A stretch of 64,000 nt of DNA. It comes from Bradyrhizobium sp. WSM471 (GTDB lineage Bacteria; Pseudomonadota; Alphaproteobacteria; Rhizobiales; Xanthobacteraceae). Position numbers and translations under genes: made by a program. Positions 27,379 to 37,700 of this stretch are shown here, in pieces. The number at the start of each line of letters is the position of its first letter. The stretch's first letter is position 1. Under the pieces are notes generated by a model. The model made no database searches, was not told where the DNA came from, and saw only the letters and a list, made by a program, of their open reading frames with translations. The stretch lies in NCBI RefSeq assembly GCF_000244915.1, contig NZ_CM001442.1:2046001-2110000 (forward strand), given 5' to 3'.

Positions 27379-27885
27379 ATGGCTGAGCCGAAGCCGAAAG
27401 CGGTCAGGAAGACCAGGCGGAGGCGCAAGCCGCGCGAGGAAATCGTCAACTACATCGTGGCGATCGAGGATTGGGACTGGGGCTACTCGTTCTCGCTCAA
27501 CGCGGAGCGGCGCCCCATCGACCCGTATCAGGAATTCCGCCACCTCCAGGTCCGGGGCAGGCTGCTGCAGCCGACCGGGCTGCAGTCCGACAGGGTCGAG
27601 ATCTCGCTGTTACCGTCCCCGGAGCTCATCACGGACCGCCGCAAGGAGCTCGAGCCGGTCGCCCTCGGGTCGCTGGCCGCCCGTCCCGACGGCATCTCAG
27701 GCAACATCGGAATCCCTTGGGACGCGCTGACGCCGATCTTGCAGATGTTAATCGCCGGGCGGTTCAGGTTCGTCCTGATGCGCGGTACCAGCTTTCGGCA
27801 TCGCAGCGCCAGGCTGAACAGCCTGCGGCTCGAGACAAAGCTGACCGAAGACGACCTGTCGATTGCGGAAGAGGCGGCGGGCTGA
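27379..27885 (+). CDS. hypothetical protein
   Basis: A 168-residue protein with a basic N-terminus (PKAVRKTRRRRKPREE) followed by a beta-rich region with EDWDWGYSFSLN and a later RFVLMRGTSFRHRSARLNSL. The style is that of conserved rhizobial hypothetical proteins. Function unknown. Confidence 0.65.
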   Translation: MAEPKPKAVRKTRRRRKPREEIVNYIVAIEDWDWGYSFSLNAERRPIDPYQEFRHLQVRGRLLQPTGLQSDRVEISLLPSPELITDRRKELEPVALGSLAARPDGISGNIGIPWDALTPILQMLIAGRFRFVLMRGTSFRHRSARLNSLRLETKLTEDDLSIAEEAAG

Positions 27886-28004
27886 TCGAGCCGCAGAGCA
27901 GGTCGCGCTGGCGCGTCCCTTGACGACGTGAGCCAATCGCGACCTTATCTCCGACGCTGGGGCGCATCTTTCATGTCGTCACCCGGAGATTCGCGGAGAC
28001 GACG

Positions 28005-29000
28005 ATGTCTGAATTCCTTTTCGGCCCCAAGATCCTCGATGCGATCAACTCCTCCGTCACCCACGCCAAGTCCGCGTCCATCGACCTCGCGGTGGCATAT
28101 TGGGGTCGCGGCATGGCAGATGAACTGAAGCTCCTCGATACCGCCGCACCCGTCCGCATCCTGTGTGATCTGAACAGCGGTTTCTGCGATCCGGACGAGC
28201 TCAAACGTCTCCTCCGTCGCAACAATACGAGGATCAAGACCCGAAACGGATTGCATTCCAAGGTTTACCTCGGTCCCCATACTGTCGTCGTTGGCTCGGC
28301 CAATGCTTCCAACCGAGGATTAAAGAAACTGTCTGACCTCGAAGCCGCCATTTCCGATGCAACGTCGGTCGCCGCCGCCCGCAAGTGGTTCGATGTCCTC
28401 TGGAACGAGGAAGAATCCTTGGATGTGGACGAGGAAATCCTCAAGTCGGCTCCGCCGCCTCAGTCTTCTCTGACGTTTCTGACCCTGCTAACCATGGCGC
28501 CAGCGCTGCTCGCCCATTTCAAAATCCATTTCGTTGCGCTCATCGAGCCGTCTCTCAAGCGCTGTAACGAGCAGTACGAGGAGACGTGGACGGCGATAAA
28601 GGCTCTGCGCCCTCCCATCTATTCCGCAGCCGAGCTTCAGCACTATGGCGACGACTATCCGTTTTACATCGACCAAGGCAAATCTTGGACGTTGTCCCTG
28701 GGAACGTTCGTCGTCAGCTTCTGGCTCTACGCCGACACAACGAAGCCGGCGGAAATCGGCGGCGTATACCGCGTCAAGAAGATCGGCGATCTGAACGGGA
28801 AGAGGATCATTTTCGGGCAGCCTATCCACGACACGAACCGCATGTTCGGATTCTCGATCCCGCCCAAGGAGCGCAAGATCGTCGAGAAGCTGATCGACCA
28901 TTGCGTCAGGAAACGCTTCGAGAGGCTCGGCGCATCATCGCACCATGCGATTGAGATCTCGGCCGACGAATTGGCCTTAGCGATACCGAGCGTTCTATAG
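28005..29000 (+). CDS. phospholipase D-family (HKD) protein
   Basis: A 331-residue protein with one HKD motif in the N-terminal third: GLHSKVYLGPHTVVVGSANA, continuing into SNRGL. The N-terminal ILDAINSSVTHAKSASIDLAVAYWG is typical of PLD-type nucleases. With a single HKD motif it would have to dimerise to form the active site. Such proteins include nucleases in restriction and DISARM-type defence; here it stands 15 kb from the helicase gene. GGAG lies 9 nt before the ATG. Specific role unproven. Confidence 0.8.
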   Translation: MSEFLFGPKILDAINSSVTHAKSASIDLAVAYWGRGMADELKLLDTAAPVRILCDLNSGFCDPDELKRLLRRNNTRIKTRNGLHSKVYLGPHTVVVGSANASNRGLKKLSDLEAAISDATSVAAARKWFDVLWNEEESLDVDEEILKSAPPPQSSLTFLTLLTMAPALLAHFKIHFVALIEPSLKRCNEQYEETWTAIKALRPPIYSAAELQHYGDDYPFYIDQGKSWTLSLGTFVVSFWLYADTTKPAEIGGVYRVKKIGDLNGKRIIFGQPIHDTNRMFGFSIPPKERKIVEKLIDHCVRKRFERLGASSHHAIEISADELALAIPSVL

Positions 29001-29169
29001 GATCGAAAGGCCGATAAGACTCGGGCCTGACGTCAAAGCCGGCACTTTCTCGCTCGACGCCGCCGAATGTCCTCGATGAGTTGGCTGACCCGTCCTTGGA
29101 GAGACGGCGGGCAGCCCGCTACACCTGCCGGCCAAGTAGTCCGCTAAGGCGGCGTACGACCGAGGTTCG

Positions 29170-29382
29170 TCAGGCCTCGCCAGGCCCGGAGAAGATCGAA
29201 GACGGCGGCGTGGTGCGTGGTGCCGGCAGCGGCCTTTCGGTCGCTCCCGATCGCGAGGTCGGACCGCCCTTGGCGTCGTATCGCATGGCGAGATCCAGCA
29301 GGCGTCGCCTGGTGAACGGGTCTGCCTTCTCGGCGAGGGTCCGGACCCGATGGGCGAGACCCTGATAGAATTCCAGCTCCAT
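29170..29382 (-). CDS. small conserved-type hypothetical protein
   Basis: A 70-residue protein (MELEFYQGLAHRVRTLAEKA...) with a helical N-terminus and RRRLLDLAMRYDAKGG. The sequence GGGGGTG precedes the ATG, and the protein is of a type common in Bradyrhizobium. The frame extends 21 bp upstream without support. Function unknown. Confidence 0.65.
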   Translation of the reverse strand: MELEFYQGLAHRVRTLAEKADPFTRRRLLDLAMRYDAKGGPTSRSGATERPLPAPRTTPPSSIFSGPGEA

Positions 29383-29545
29383 GACGCACCCCCGCAACAT
29401 CACCGACCGCAGGAATTGAGTACGTCCGAGGCTGGAGAGTCAAGATATCGGCCTGCACCAACGTGAGCGGCGCCGGACAATTTCCGACAAGCGCTTGTGT
29501 TCGCGCTGTGAGCGGAACTAAGCTGGTAGCGGCAGGGAAACCGAC

Positions 29546-29731
29546 ATGTCGGTGCTTCATCCGATCCGGAAGGCGTGCCCCTCATGCGGGAGGCCGATGA
29601 AGCTCGTCTCGCAGGGGGGCGGCCGGGACCGCTACGTTTGCCCGCACTGCGTCGACGATCCGCTGCACGACCCTGCGGCCCTCAAATGGGCCGACAGTCC
29701 GCTGAGGCCGCCGGCCGACCCCAAAACGTAA
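29546..29731 (+). CDS. small zinc-ribbon protein
   Basis: A 61-residue protein with two CxxC knuckles (ACPSCGRPMKLV and YVCPHCVDD) predicted to bind one zinc. The rest is short and basic to neutral. The function is unknown; the fold resembles rubredoxin-type zinc ribbons. Confidence 0.7.
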   Translation: MSVLHPIRKACPSCGRPMKLVSQGGGRDRYVCPHCVDDPLHDPAALKWADSPLRPPADPKT

Positions 29732-29806
29732 CCGACTCCGCAGCGACTTTGGAAGGTCGCTCCGCATATCCGGTGAGGGGCTTGGCGCGGGTCCGGGTTG
29801 GTCTCG

Positions 29807-30169
29807 TCACGGGGAGGAGTGTCTCTCCCTGCCGACCGCGTTTACCGCTCGGACGACCTCCTCCGGCGGAAAAGGCTTCCGCAGGAATACGCTGCCCGCC
29901 ACCGGGCGGGGTGCGACGGGCGAGAAGCCGGTGGCGTAGATTACCGGCAGCTCGGGATCCTGCTCGCGGCAACGTTCGGCAATCTGCCACCCGTCGATGG
30001 CGCCCGGCAGTCTGATATCGGTTACGAGCACATCCGCGACGCGCCTTCCGAACCATGCCAGCGCGTCTTCCCCATTGGACGCATGGATGACTTCGTAGCC
30101 CGCCTCACGAAGAGCCTCCACCACGAATTCCCGGATGAGGGGGTCGTCCTCGACGACGAGTATTCGCAC
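29807..30169 (-). CDS. single-domain response regulator
   Basis: A 120-residue CheY-like receiver: acidic pocket VVEDDP, phospho-acceptor Asp in VLVTDIRLPG, conserved Thr/Ser region YATGF and the switch Lys in LRKPFPPEE. There is no output domain and no histidine kinase nearby. It lies downstream of the SRAP gene on the same strand (110 bp gap). Single-domain receivers of this type in rhizobia belong to general or light stress networks; the partner is unknown. Confidence 0.88.
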   Translation of the reverse strand: MRILVVEDDPLIREFVVEALREAGYEVIHASNGEDALAWFGRRVADVLVTDIRLPGAIDGWQIAERCREQDPELPVIYATGFSPVAPRPVAGSVFLRKPFPPEEVVRAVNAVGRERHSSP

Positions 30170-30279
30170 CGGCGGCTCCGCGTATCCTTAAATCTGATGC
30201 CAGTCTGCGAACGGCGGAAGCGTCGTGCCGTTCCTTCAAGCTTACTTGCATCCAGCGCATTCCGGGCGGCGAGCGCACG

Positions 30280-31002
30280 CTAGGTTGCCGGCGCGGGGTC
30301 TTCCTTCAGGCCGCGGGCGACGATCCGCAGCGCCCCATCCGGAAGCGGCCGCTGCAGCAGAAGGGCTTCCTCCGCGGGCCCGGTCATCCAGGTCTCGACC
30401 TCGTCGGGCGTCGTCAGGATCACCGGCATCGCCTTCGGATGGATGGCGCCGACCTCGGCGTTCGGCTCGGTCGTCAGGAACGCGTAGAGGTCGTTCGTGG
30501 TCTCGCCTTCCTTGACCTTCCTGACCGACGTCCAGTTTGCCCAGATGCCAGCGAAACAGGCGAGCGGTCGGGTCTCGTCGAGCGCGAACCAGATGTCTCC
30601 GCCCTCTGCCCTGTTGAACTCGCTGAAGCTGTTGAACGGCACGATGCAGCGGTTCTCGACGCCGAGCCAGCGCGCCCAGTGCTTTGACTTCACGTTTCGG
30701 ATGTTGGTCGTGCCGGAGTCCGGCTCCATCCGGAGCAATTCCTTGAAATCCACGGTCTTGCCCTTGGCTTGCAGCTTCTCGGCGCGCTTCTTGGTGGCGT
30801 CCATGAGAGCCTTTGATGACGACGGCATGCCCCAGCGTGCGGTGGCAAGCTCGCGGCCTTCGGCGCCGGTCCTGACTATCGGCGCCGAGTAGTCCGGAAA
30901 CACGCCTGGCATCGGCGCGAGATTGCCGACGTACTGGTTGACCACGCGGAACAGCGCGCTGATGGCGGCCTGGTTGGTGGTGATCGAGTAGAGATTGCAC
31001 AA
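30280..31002 (-). CDS. SRAP-family (HMCES/YedK) abasic-site protein, TTG start
   Basis: A 240-residue SOS-response-associated peptidase (SRAP). The family needs Cys as residue 2, which after Met removal crosslinks to abasic sites. The only placement that achieves this is the TTG at 31002: it reads TTG-Cys-Asn-Leu-Tyr-Ser and has GGAG upstream. Further motifs are ARWGMPSS, NRCIVPFNSFSEF and the active-site His in AIHPKAMPVIL. It protects abasic sites in single-stranded DNA. It follows two zinc-ribbon-like genes with a 4-bp gap, so it is the third gene of a minus-strand operon. Confidence 0.88.
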   Translation of the reverse strand: MCNLYSITTNQAAISALFRVVNQYVGNLAPMPGVFPDYSAPIVRTGAEGRELATARWGMPSSSKALMDATKKRAEKLQAKGKTVDFKELLRMEPDSGTTNIRNVKSKHWARWLGVENRCIVPFNSFSEFNRAEGGDIWFALDETRPLACFAGIWANWTSVRKVKEGETTNDLYAFLTTEPNAEVGAIHPKAMPVILTTPDEVETWMTGPAEEALLLQRPLPDGALRIVARGLKEDPAPAT

Positions 31003-31006
31003 GATT

Positions 31007-31456
31007 TCAGGTCTCCGGATCCGGATGCCGGCCCCGCTGGGCCAGCTGCAACAGCGTGGCAGCCTGCCGGCGTCCGGCCTTAGCACACTTGCTGCAGCGG
31101 AGGCGGCTCGCCAGGTCGTGCACGAACGTGGTCGGTGGATGGCGCAGCGCGGCCATGTCGACGTCCCGTTTGGTCCTGCAGCGCGAGCACTCGATCTCGA
31201 TCCATGCGTAGCCCCCGTTCAGGGCCTGGTCGATGGTCGGGGACGGGTCGATCGGGCCGCCGTCCGCCCACATCCGCTCGTTCCAGCTTTCGCAAAGCAA
31301 CTTGTCGGCCTGCTGCAGCATGGCCTCCGCCTTCGCCCGTATCTCGACAGACTGCGCAGCCAGGATGTTGGCCATCGCGCGCGACTTCCCAAGCTCCTTG
31401 TTGAGAGCCTTGCGGTCGCCTCCGGAGAGGGGCGTCGGATGATACTTCGGCGCCAT
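31007..31456 (-). CDS. hypothetical protein with zinc-binding cysteines
   Basis: A 149-residue protein (MAPKYHPTPLSGGDRKALNK...) with two CxxC pairs in ECSRCRTKRDVDMAAL and LRCSKCAKAGRR, plus an acidic helical middle. It follows the 31467-31877 gene by 10 bp, and both share the theme of a Cys ribbon for rRNA/DNA-type binding. An in-frame start further up overlaps the preceding gene. Function unknown. Confidence 0.65.
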   Translation of the reverse strand: MAPKYHPTPLSGGDRKALNKELGKSRAMANILAAQSVEIRAKAEAMLQQADKLLCESWNERMWADGGPIDPSPTIDQALNGGYAWIEIECSRCRTKRDVDMAALRHPPTTFVHDLASRLRCSKCAKAGRRQAATLLQLAQRGRHPDPET

Positions 31457-31466
31457 CGACTGGCGC

Positions 31467-31877
31467 CTAGGACACGTCGAAGGTCGGCCAGCAGCCATCT
31501 TCCTCATGGCGGCCGGTTCGGTTGGTGCAGGTGTTGTCGAGCAGCCGCTGACCGACATCCCTCCAGATCGCCTCCGGACCGTAGAGCCGGGTGGCGTCCG
31601 CCTTCTGAATCTCGATCAACCTGCCGCAGCGCCGGCAGCCGACCCTGAGAAGGTGCTGGGAAATCTGCCGCAGCGGCAGCAGGCGTCCGGCGGTGTCGGG
31701 GCCGGGGCTGACCGCTTCGGCGCGAGGGTCCTGAAGGAGCGCCTGCCAGTATTCCGGCGGCAGAGCTTCATTCGGAGCCAATCCGCGTACGGATGGGGCC
31801 TTTCCGCCGACGGCAGCGGCCATCTTTTGCATCTGCTTCGGTGTCGGCATGCGCCAGCTCGCGGGTCGGTCGGCCAT
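31467..31877 (-). CDS. hypothetical protein with CxxC ribbon
   Basis: A 136-residue protein with GCRRCGRLIEIQKADATRLY and a C-terminal TCTNRTGRHEEDGCWP, together a possible four-Cys zinc site. It is the first gene of the operon leading to the SRAP gene and is divergent from ku. Function unknown; the association with SRAP and Ku suggests DNA maintenance. Confidence 0.65.
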   Translation of the reverse strand: MADRPASWRMPTPKQMQKMAAAVGGKAPSVRGLAPNEALPPEYWQALLQDPRAEAVSPGPDTAGRLLPLRQISQHLLRVGCRRCGRLIEIQKADATRLYGPEAIWRDVGQRLLDNTCTNRTGRHEEDGCWPTFDVS

Positions 31878-32022
31878 GATCGATTAGAACATATCAAGAA
31901 CAGCAGAGTCGAGTCCGTCCAAAGTCGAAAGTGGAGAAATGATCCGGACGTCGCGCAGTGTCGGAACCGCCCCGCCTCGTTCGTCTTGAGTCCAAGTCCC
32001 GTACCTGGAGCGTTGCGTAACC

Positions 32023-32949
32023 ATGGCCCCGCGAGCGAACTGGAAAGGCTTCCTGCGTCTGTCCCTCGTCACCTGCCCAGTGGCGCTCTATCCGGCCACG
32101 TCCGAGAGCGAGAAGATCAGCTTCAACCAGCTCAATCGGCAGACGGGGCACCGGATCAAATACCTGAAGGTCGACGCCGATACCGGCGACGAGGTGCCGA
32201 ACGAGGACATCGTCAAGGGCTACCAGCTCGAGAAGGACCAGTTCATCGAGGTCACCAAGGAGGAGCTCGAGGAGATCGCGCTGGAGTCCACGCGCACCAT
32301 CGAGATCGACGAGTTCGTCGACAAGGCCGACATCGATCCGCGCTACCTGATCCGTCCCTACTACATCCGCCCCGACGGCAAAGTCGGGCACGACGCCTTC
32401 GCCGTGATCCGGGAGACCATCCGCGAGATGGACAAGGTCGCGATCGGGCGGGTGGTGCTGACCAATCGCGAGCACATCATCGCGCTCGAGCCGATGGACA
32501 AGGGGCTCGTCGGGACGCTGCTGCGCTATCCCTACGAGGTGCGCAGCGAGCAGGAGTATTTCGACGAGATCCAGGATGTGAAGGTCACGAAGGACATGCT
32601 CGATCTCGCCAGGCACATCGTGAACCAGAAAGCGGGCAGCTTCGAGCCGGAGAAGTTCGAGGACCACTACGAGTCCGCGCTGATCGACCTCATCAACCAG
32701 AAGCGCGCCGGTAAGGCGATCACGTCGAAGGAGAAGCCTGTCGCGACCAACGTGGTCAATCTGATGGAGGCGCTGCGTCGGAGCGTAGGTCAGGAGGGCG
32801 CCCCGGCGAAAGCCGCTAAGCCCGCCAAGAAGCCGCGGAAGGCTGCTGCAGGCCAGAAGGAGATGCTGATGCCGATTGCCGGTAAGAAGCCCGCCAAGGA
32901 GATGGCCGCGAAGAAGCCGGCGGCGGAGGCGCGGCGGAAGTCGGCCTAA
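32023..32949 (+). CDS. ku: bacterial Ku DNA end-binding protein
   Basis: A 308-residue Ku homologue: APRANWKGFLRLSLVTCPVA at the start, RYLIRPYYIRPDGKVGHDAF and VLTNREHIIALEPMDKGLVG in the core, and a Lys/Ala/Pro-rich C-terminal tail. Bacterial Ku binds double-strand ends and recruits LigD for end joining. No ligD is in the window, so it would depend on a ligase encoded elsewhere or act in trans on element-borne breaks. Confidence 0.95.
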   Translation: MAPRANWKGFLRLSLVTCPVALYPATSESEKISFNQLNRQTGHRIKYLKVDADTGDEVPNEDIVKGYQLEKDQFIEVTKEELEEIALESTRTIEIDEFVDKADIDPRYLIRPYYIRPDGKVGHDAFAVIRETIREMDKVAIGRVVLTNREHIIALEPMDKGLVGTLLRYPYEVRSEQEYFDEIQDVKVTKDMLDLARHIVNQKAGSFEPEKFEDHYESALIDLINQKRAGKAITSKEKPVATNVVNLMEALRRSVGQEGAPAKAAKPAKKPRKAAAGQKEMLMPIAGKKPAKEMAAKKPAAEARRKSA

Positions 32950-33011
32950 GTAGGCGTTCCAATTGCCGCATTTCACTGTCAACGATCGAAGGACTTTCCT
33001 CTCGCGCGAAA

Positions 33012-34379
33012 ATGCGGCAACCTTCACTTATGCTTGCTCACACTCCGATCTGGACGGGGCCAGGGTCCACCGAACTGGCCGATGCATTCGAACGACATCT
33101 TCCGTTGTCGCGGCAGGACCGTGCTTACTTCCTTGGCGTAGTTGACAGTGAATGGCTAAACGTTCTGTGGGATCGTGCTCGGCGTGATCGCGATCCCGCG
33201 CTGCTCGAACTCACCGATCGCATGCTTCTCCTTCTTGCTGATCCGAAGACCCATGGTGATTTCAAGAAGCAGTTCGAGGAGACGTATGAGAAGGCGCTTC
33301 GGCTTGCGTATCCGGTGAGCAGGGCTCTCCTCGACGAGTTTCACCGGCAATCCGGCATCACACAGGATTATACGCTTAGATGCTTCGACCGTGGGCAACT
33401 GCGCGCAATCGAGGACGCCGCCGTCGCCGATACGTCGATGAGCATTTTTGCGCAGGAAATGCTAACGAAGCTGATCGCCCAATCTAAGTCGCCGCGCCAC
33501 GAGGTGTATCGTTCGGTCTTCGACATTTATTCGGAAGCCCTTCTTTGTAGGCTCCTGCGCGAGCGCGGTAGCGGAAGGCTGAGGATCAGCAAGATCCCGG
33601 AGACGTCCCGGGCAGGTCCTGATTTCGAGTGCGAATTGGATACCGAAATAAATGGCGAGCCAAAGACGCTGTCGTTCTTCATCGAGGTGAAGTCCCTAGA
33701 TATCGTCGATGCGCCACAGCGTCTTCCGGAGATGCTGGATGCGGGCATGGACGCGCAGATCGAACTTGATCGTCAAGTCGCTGAAGGCCGTCAGATTGCT
33801 GTGGTCGAGGGGGAAATCTCACCTCACCGTCGATACGGAGGAGATGGGGGTTACGATCCCAAGTCCGTCAGATTGGCTATCGAAAATCTTATCCAAAAGG
33901 CTGCAGGTAATTTCAAGAACACGCAATTCATGCGGGGCCCGACCTTCGCTTTGGCCAACCTGCTACGCCTCCCGTTGCCGGGGCAGAAGGTGGGGGCGCT
34001 CGCCCCGTTTTTCTACGATCCCTGGATGGGTGGAGCATGTGTGAGCGGCGCGTTATGGCATTTTGCCTTCGGAGAGCTGGGAGCGCCGATTCACAGGTCT
34101 CCCGATTTCGAAGGTGCCGGCACGATCGACGGAAGGCTTCGAAGGGCTGGCGTTTTGATCGATGAGGCTCTTGGGCTGGACACGCCGGGCCTTATTGCGG
34201 TCCATTACGATCAAGGAGCATATCGGTTCGACGGCTTCTATGACGAGCGGTGGGAATCTGAGAAGTGGAACTGGAGCAACATCGAGATAGAAGCTGTATT
34301 CGAGGCGCTTTGTGGGGACTACAACAATCAAGCCAACGGACGCGCCGATCGTTATTCGCGCGGCGGAGATAGAACTTAG
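33012..34379 (+). CDS. large PD-(D/E)xK nuclease-like protein
   Basis: A 455-residue protein. The middle contains a motif set of the PD-(D/E)xK fold: an upstream Glu helix (SEALLCRLLRERG), AGPDFECELD at about residue 200, and FFIEVKSLD at about residue 223. This would fit a metal-dependent nuclease; it is a motif-level call and no family was recognised. The N-terminal 120 residues and C-terminal 170 are of unknown fold. It lies 382 bp upstream of the giant HTH protein on the same strand and may form a unit with it. Confidence 0.6.
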   Translation: MRQPSLMLAHTPIWTGPGSTELADAFERHLPLSRQDRAYFLGVVDSEWLNVLWDRARRDRDPALLELTDRMLLLLADPKTHGDFKKQFEETYEKALRLAYPVSRALLDEFHRQSGITQDYTLRCFDRGQLRAIEDAAVADTSMSIFAQEMLTKLIAQSKSPRHEVYRSVFDIYSEALLCRLLRERGSGRLRISKIPETSRAGPDFECELDTEINGEPKTLSFFIEVKSLDIVDAPQRLPEMLDAGMDAQIELDRQVAEGRQIAVVEGEISPHRRYGGDGGYDPKSVRLAIENLIQKAAGNFKNTQFMRGPTFALANLLRLPLPGQKVGALAPFFYDPWMGGACVSGALWHFAFGELGAPIHRSPDFEGAGTIDGRLRRAGVLIDEALGLDTPGLIAVHYDQGAYRFDGFYDERWESEKWNWSNIEIEAVFEALCGDYNNQANGRADRYSRGGDRT

Positions 34380-34761
34380 GTTCAAGAGGACTGACGCTCG
34401 GCGAGATCCTACTGGGCGTTCAGCACTCGGGGCAGGTGTCGCCGATCCCGTCCAACACTTCCGCGATGGCGCGGGCAGCGATCTCGGTCGAGCCACGCGA
34501 GCGATATCGAACGCTTGCTCGCCCGAGTGAAAGTATGTGCTCGGATCGTTGGCTTTTCCGTCAACATTAGCATCGAGGGCGCCCGAACCGAATCCCTTCG
34601 TCCCCTTCGTTCGTTCCGTGCGCAGCACGAGACCTGGATTTCTGATCGGCAGGGCATAGCTTTCCACGTGTTCCACCGCGTGCGCGGCGAGAATGCACTC
34701 GCGCCCGTAGCCTCGGTTGTCCTCATGGGGTAGAGACCCGGTTTTCAATCAGCGAGCGAAG
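34380..34761. other. gap between two cargo genes, no supported gene
   Basis: I see no frame with a start codon, ribosome-binding site and protein-like composition on either strand. It probably holds the promoter of the following large gene. Confidence 0.45.
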
Positions 34762-37700
34762 ATGACGAAGGCCTCTGCAATCACCCCAAGGAATCTGCGG
34801 GCGGCGCGCGCTTTGTCGGCGCAGTCGATCAGGGACGTCGCGCTCGCCGCCCAGGTTAGCCCGTGGGTGATCTCCGACTTCGAGCGGGGACAGCGGAACT
34901 CTCTCGGAGAACACGCCGAGGCCGTCGGTGAGGCAATGGCCAAATTCGGAGTTAGCTTCCAGGCTGATGGCACCATCTCGGTAGCGGCTCCGTCCGCTCC
35001 GGCTCTGTCGGTCGGATCGCCCTTCCGATGGATCGAAGCACAAGACCTGGCCGTATGGGCTGGAACGCGCGACGGGCAAGAGGGACTTCCGGAGCTCATC
35101 AGCCGACTGATCTTGGCGACGGTGGGACCTAGCGCGCAGTTTCGATTCCCCGCCGGCGACAGCATCGTTTTCCCGGGATGGGACGGTGTCTGCAATGTGG
35201 AGATCGGGAAGGACAACGTTCCAAACGGAGTGTCGGTGTGGGAAATCGGAGCGCAGCGGACCGACATCAAAGGCAAGGCCGATGAGGACTACGAAAAGCG
35301 CTCAACTGGACCCACGACCATCCAGCGCGCCGACAGCACCTTCGTTTTCGTGACGCCTCATCGCTGGCCCGCGAAGCTCGCTTGGGTTCAAGAAAAGGAA
35401 GCCGTTCTTCCTCCGGTCTGGCGCAAGGTCAGCGCCATCGACGGCGACGACCTGGTGCATTGGCTCGATCTCTGCCCGGGAGTTTCGCAGTGGCTCGCGA
35501 GCCGGATCGGGAAGCGGAGGCCGGGTACTCGAGATCTCAGGCAGGCCTTCGAAGAATGGTCCCTTGCCACGGACCCGCCGATGAGCGCGGGCCTTCTGCT
35601 CGCCGATCGCGATGAAGAGGCCACCCGGCTGCGCCGCTGGCTGGTCGGCTCGCCTTCCGTAGAGAGCGTTCAAGCCGAGTCGGTCGACGAAGCGGTCGCG
35701 TTCTTGGGAGCTGTCGTCGAGCCGCTTCCGACGGCCTACCGGATGTTCTGGGAAGGTCGATTTCTCGTCGCGGGATCGACGGAAGCGGCTCGGGCTCTGG
35801 CCGACCTCAGCGCCAAGGTCGTTGTGGTCCTTGAAGAAGGCGATTCCGGGCTGGCCGCTTCGCTCGTCAGGAGTGGCCATCACGTGTTTGTTGCGCTGGG
35901 TTCGGAGGCGCTGAGGTCCGACAAGATCGTGCAGCTGCCACGGCCATGGCGCCTCACGGTCGAGCGAGAGCTGGGCCTCATGGGCGTCGATCAGTACAAA
36001 GCTCAAGGCTTGGCGAAGGAATGCGGACGCAGTCTGGCAGTTTTGCGCCGATTGATGCCCGCGGGCCCCGACAGAATGCCCTCGTGGGCGGCGTCTCCGG
36101 TCTCGTCGGCGTTGCTGGCCGCCATGCTCGCTGGCGCGTGGGATGTGGCCCATCCCGTCGACCGCGACGTGCTTGAGCGGCTGAGTGGCCGAACTTATGA
36201 TGAGTTGGAGGCTGAACTCGCCCCTTGGGCGGGCGTTCTGGATAGCCCGCTTCGTCGAGCGGGCTCTGCCTGGAAGTTGGCGTCGTTGCGGGATAGCTGG
36301 TTTCTTTTGGCCGGACACCTGACCGCTCGTCACCTTGATCTTTTGTCGGACGCCTTCTTGGAGGTGCTGTCGGCAGATAATCCGGATTTTGATGCCGATC
36401 CGGCCGACAAGTGGAAACTTCAGCTGGGCCCGCCCAAGCTCGCTTCCGGGCTGCTCAGGAACGGGCTGACCGAAGCCATGATCGCACTTGCGGTCTTTCC
36501 CGAGCGTGCGGGCGCTGTTCGCGACGCGAAGAGTCGAACCGAAGCGGCTGTTCGTGCGCTGCTGCAGGGCGCGGATGAGCGCAAGTGGTGGTCTCTATCG
36601 CATGACTTCCGCGGACTTGCCGAGGCTTCACCTGAAGCGTTCCTCGATTGTCTTGAGCGAGCGCTGGACGCCGATCCTTCTCCGATCGCCTCCCTGTTCA
36701 GGAGCGATGAAGGATTTCTCTACGACAGGACGGAGTATCTCGCCGATCTCATGTGGGCGCTCGAGATTCTGGCGTGGAGCCCCGATTATCTGGGACGGGT
36801 AGCCTTCGCGCTTTCCCGATTGGCCGAGATGGACCCTGGCGGCAGTTGGGGAAACCGTCCAGACGCCACTCTCAAGCGCGTCCTTTTGCCGTGGCGCCCG
36901 CAGACGTTCGCCAGTGCGGCTGAACGGCTCGAGGTGCTGGACGCCATAGTTGCACGACATCCTGGGGTCGGATGGGACTTGCTTATCGCTCTCGCGCCGG
37001 CTGACTTTGCGTCGGAACAGGGTGCGGCATTTCCTCGATGGCGAGACTTCTCGGCGGGCGACCAGGCGCAGACTTTGACTCGTGACGCGGTCCTTCGGAA
37101 CTACGCCGATATCGGTCAACGCCTTCTCGCTGCGGCTGGAAACACGCCGGAGCGCTGGGTCGAATTGCTGGATCGCTGGCACGGCTTCGACGAGGAATGG
37201 CGCGCCAACGCGGAGGCTATGCTGGTTGGCGTAACCGTGGGGTTCAGTCCGGATGAGCGGATTGAGCTTCATGAAGCGTTGCGGCGGATGATCGGCCGGC
37301 ACGAGCAGGCGGTTCAGGCGCCTTGGTCGCTCAAATCGGACGCGCTCCGTCCATTGAAGGCATTGCTCGCGCAATTGGAGCCGACCGATCCGGTCGTGAG
37401 GCATGCTTACCTGTTCGGTGGCGCCACATTCACTTTTCGCGGCGACAGGTCCTGGCGTGACGTGGAAGAGGAGATCAATTCGAAGCGTTCCGTTGCCGCC
37501 GAACAGATTCTGGCGACGGCTTCGGCGGAAGCCGTGATTGCGATGGCAGGTCAGGTTCGGCAGCCCCGGATTCTCGGGGAGGCGCTCGCTTCCGCCGTTG
37601 CGTCCGATCCGATCAAGGACAGCCTGCTGGAAGCCGCGCTGCCGGTGTCGAAACTGCGGGAGTTCGTCCGAGGCTTTTTGTTTGGCCTCGTTCGGCTCAG

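Noticed and set aside
34409..34726. Minus-strand frame in the gap before the giant gene
   Set aside because: Ser/Arg-rich composition, no ribosome-binding site and no domain; a short alternative frame ending DTCPEC has no start codon.
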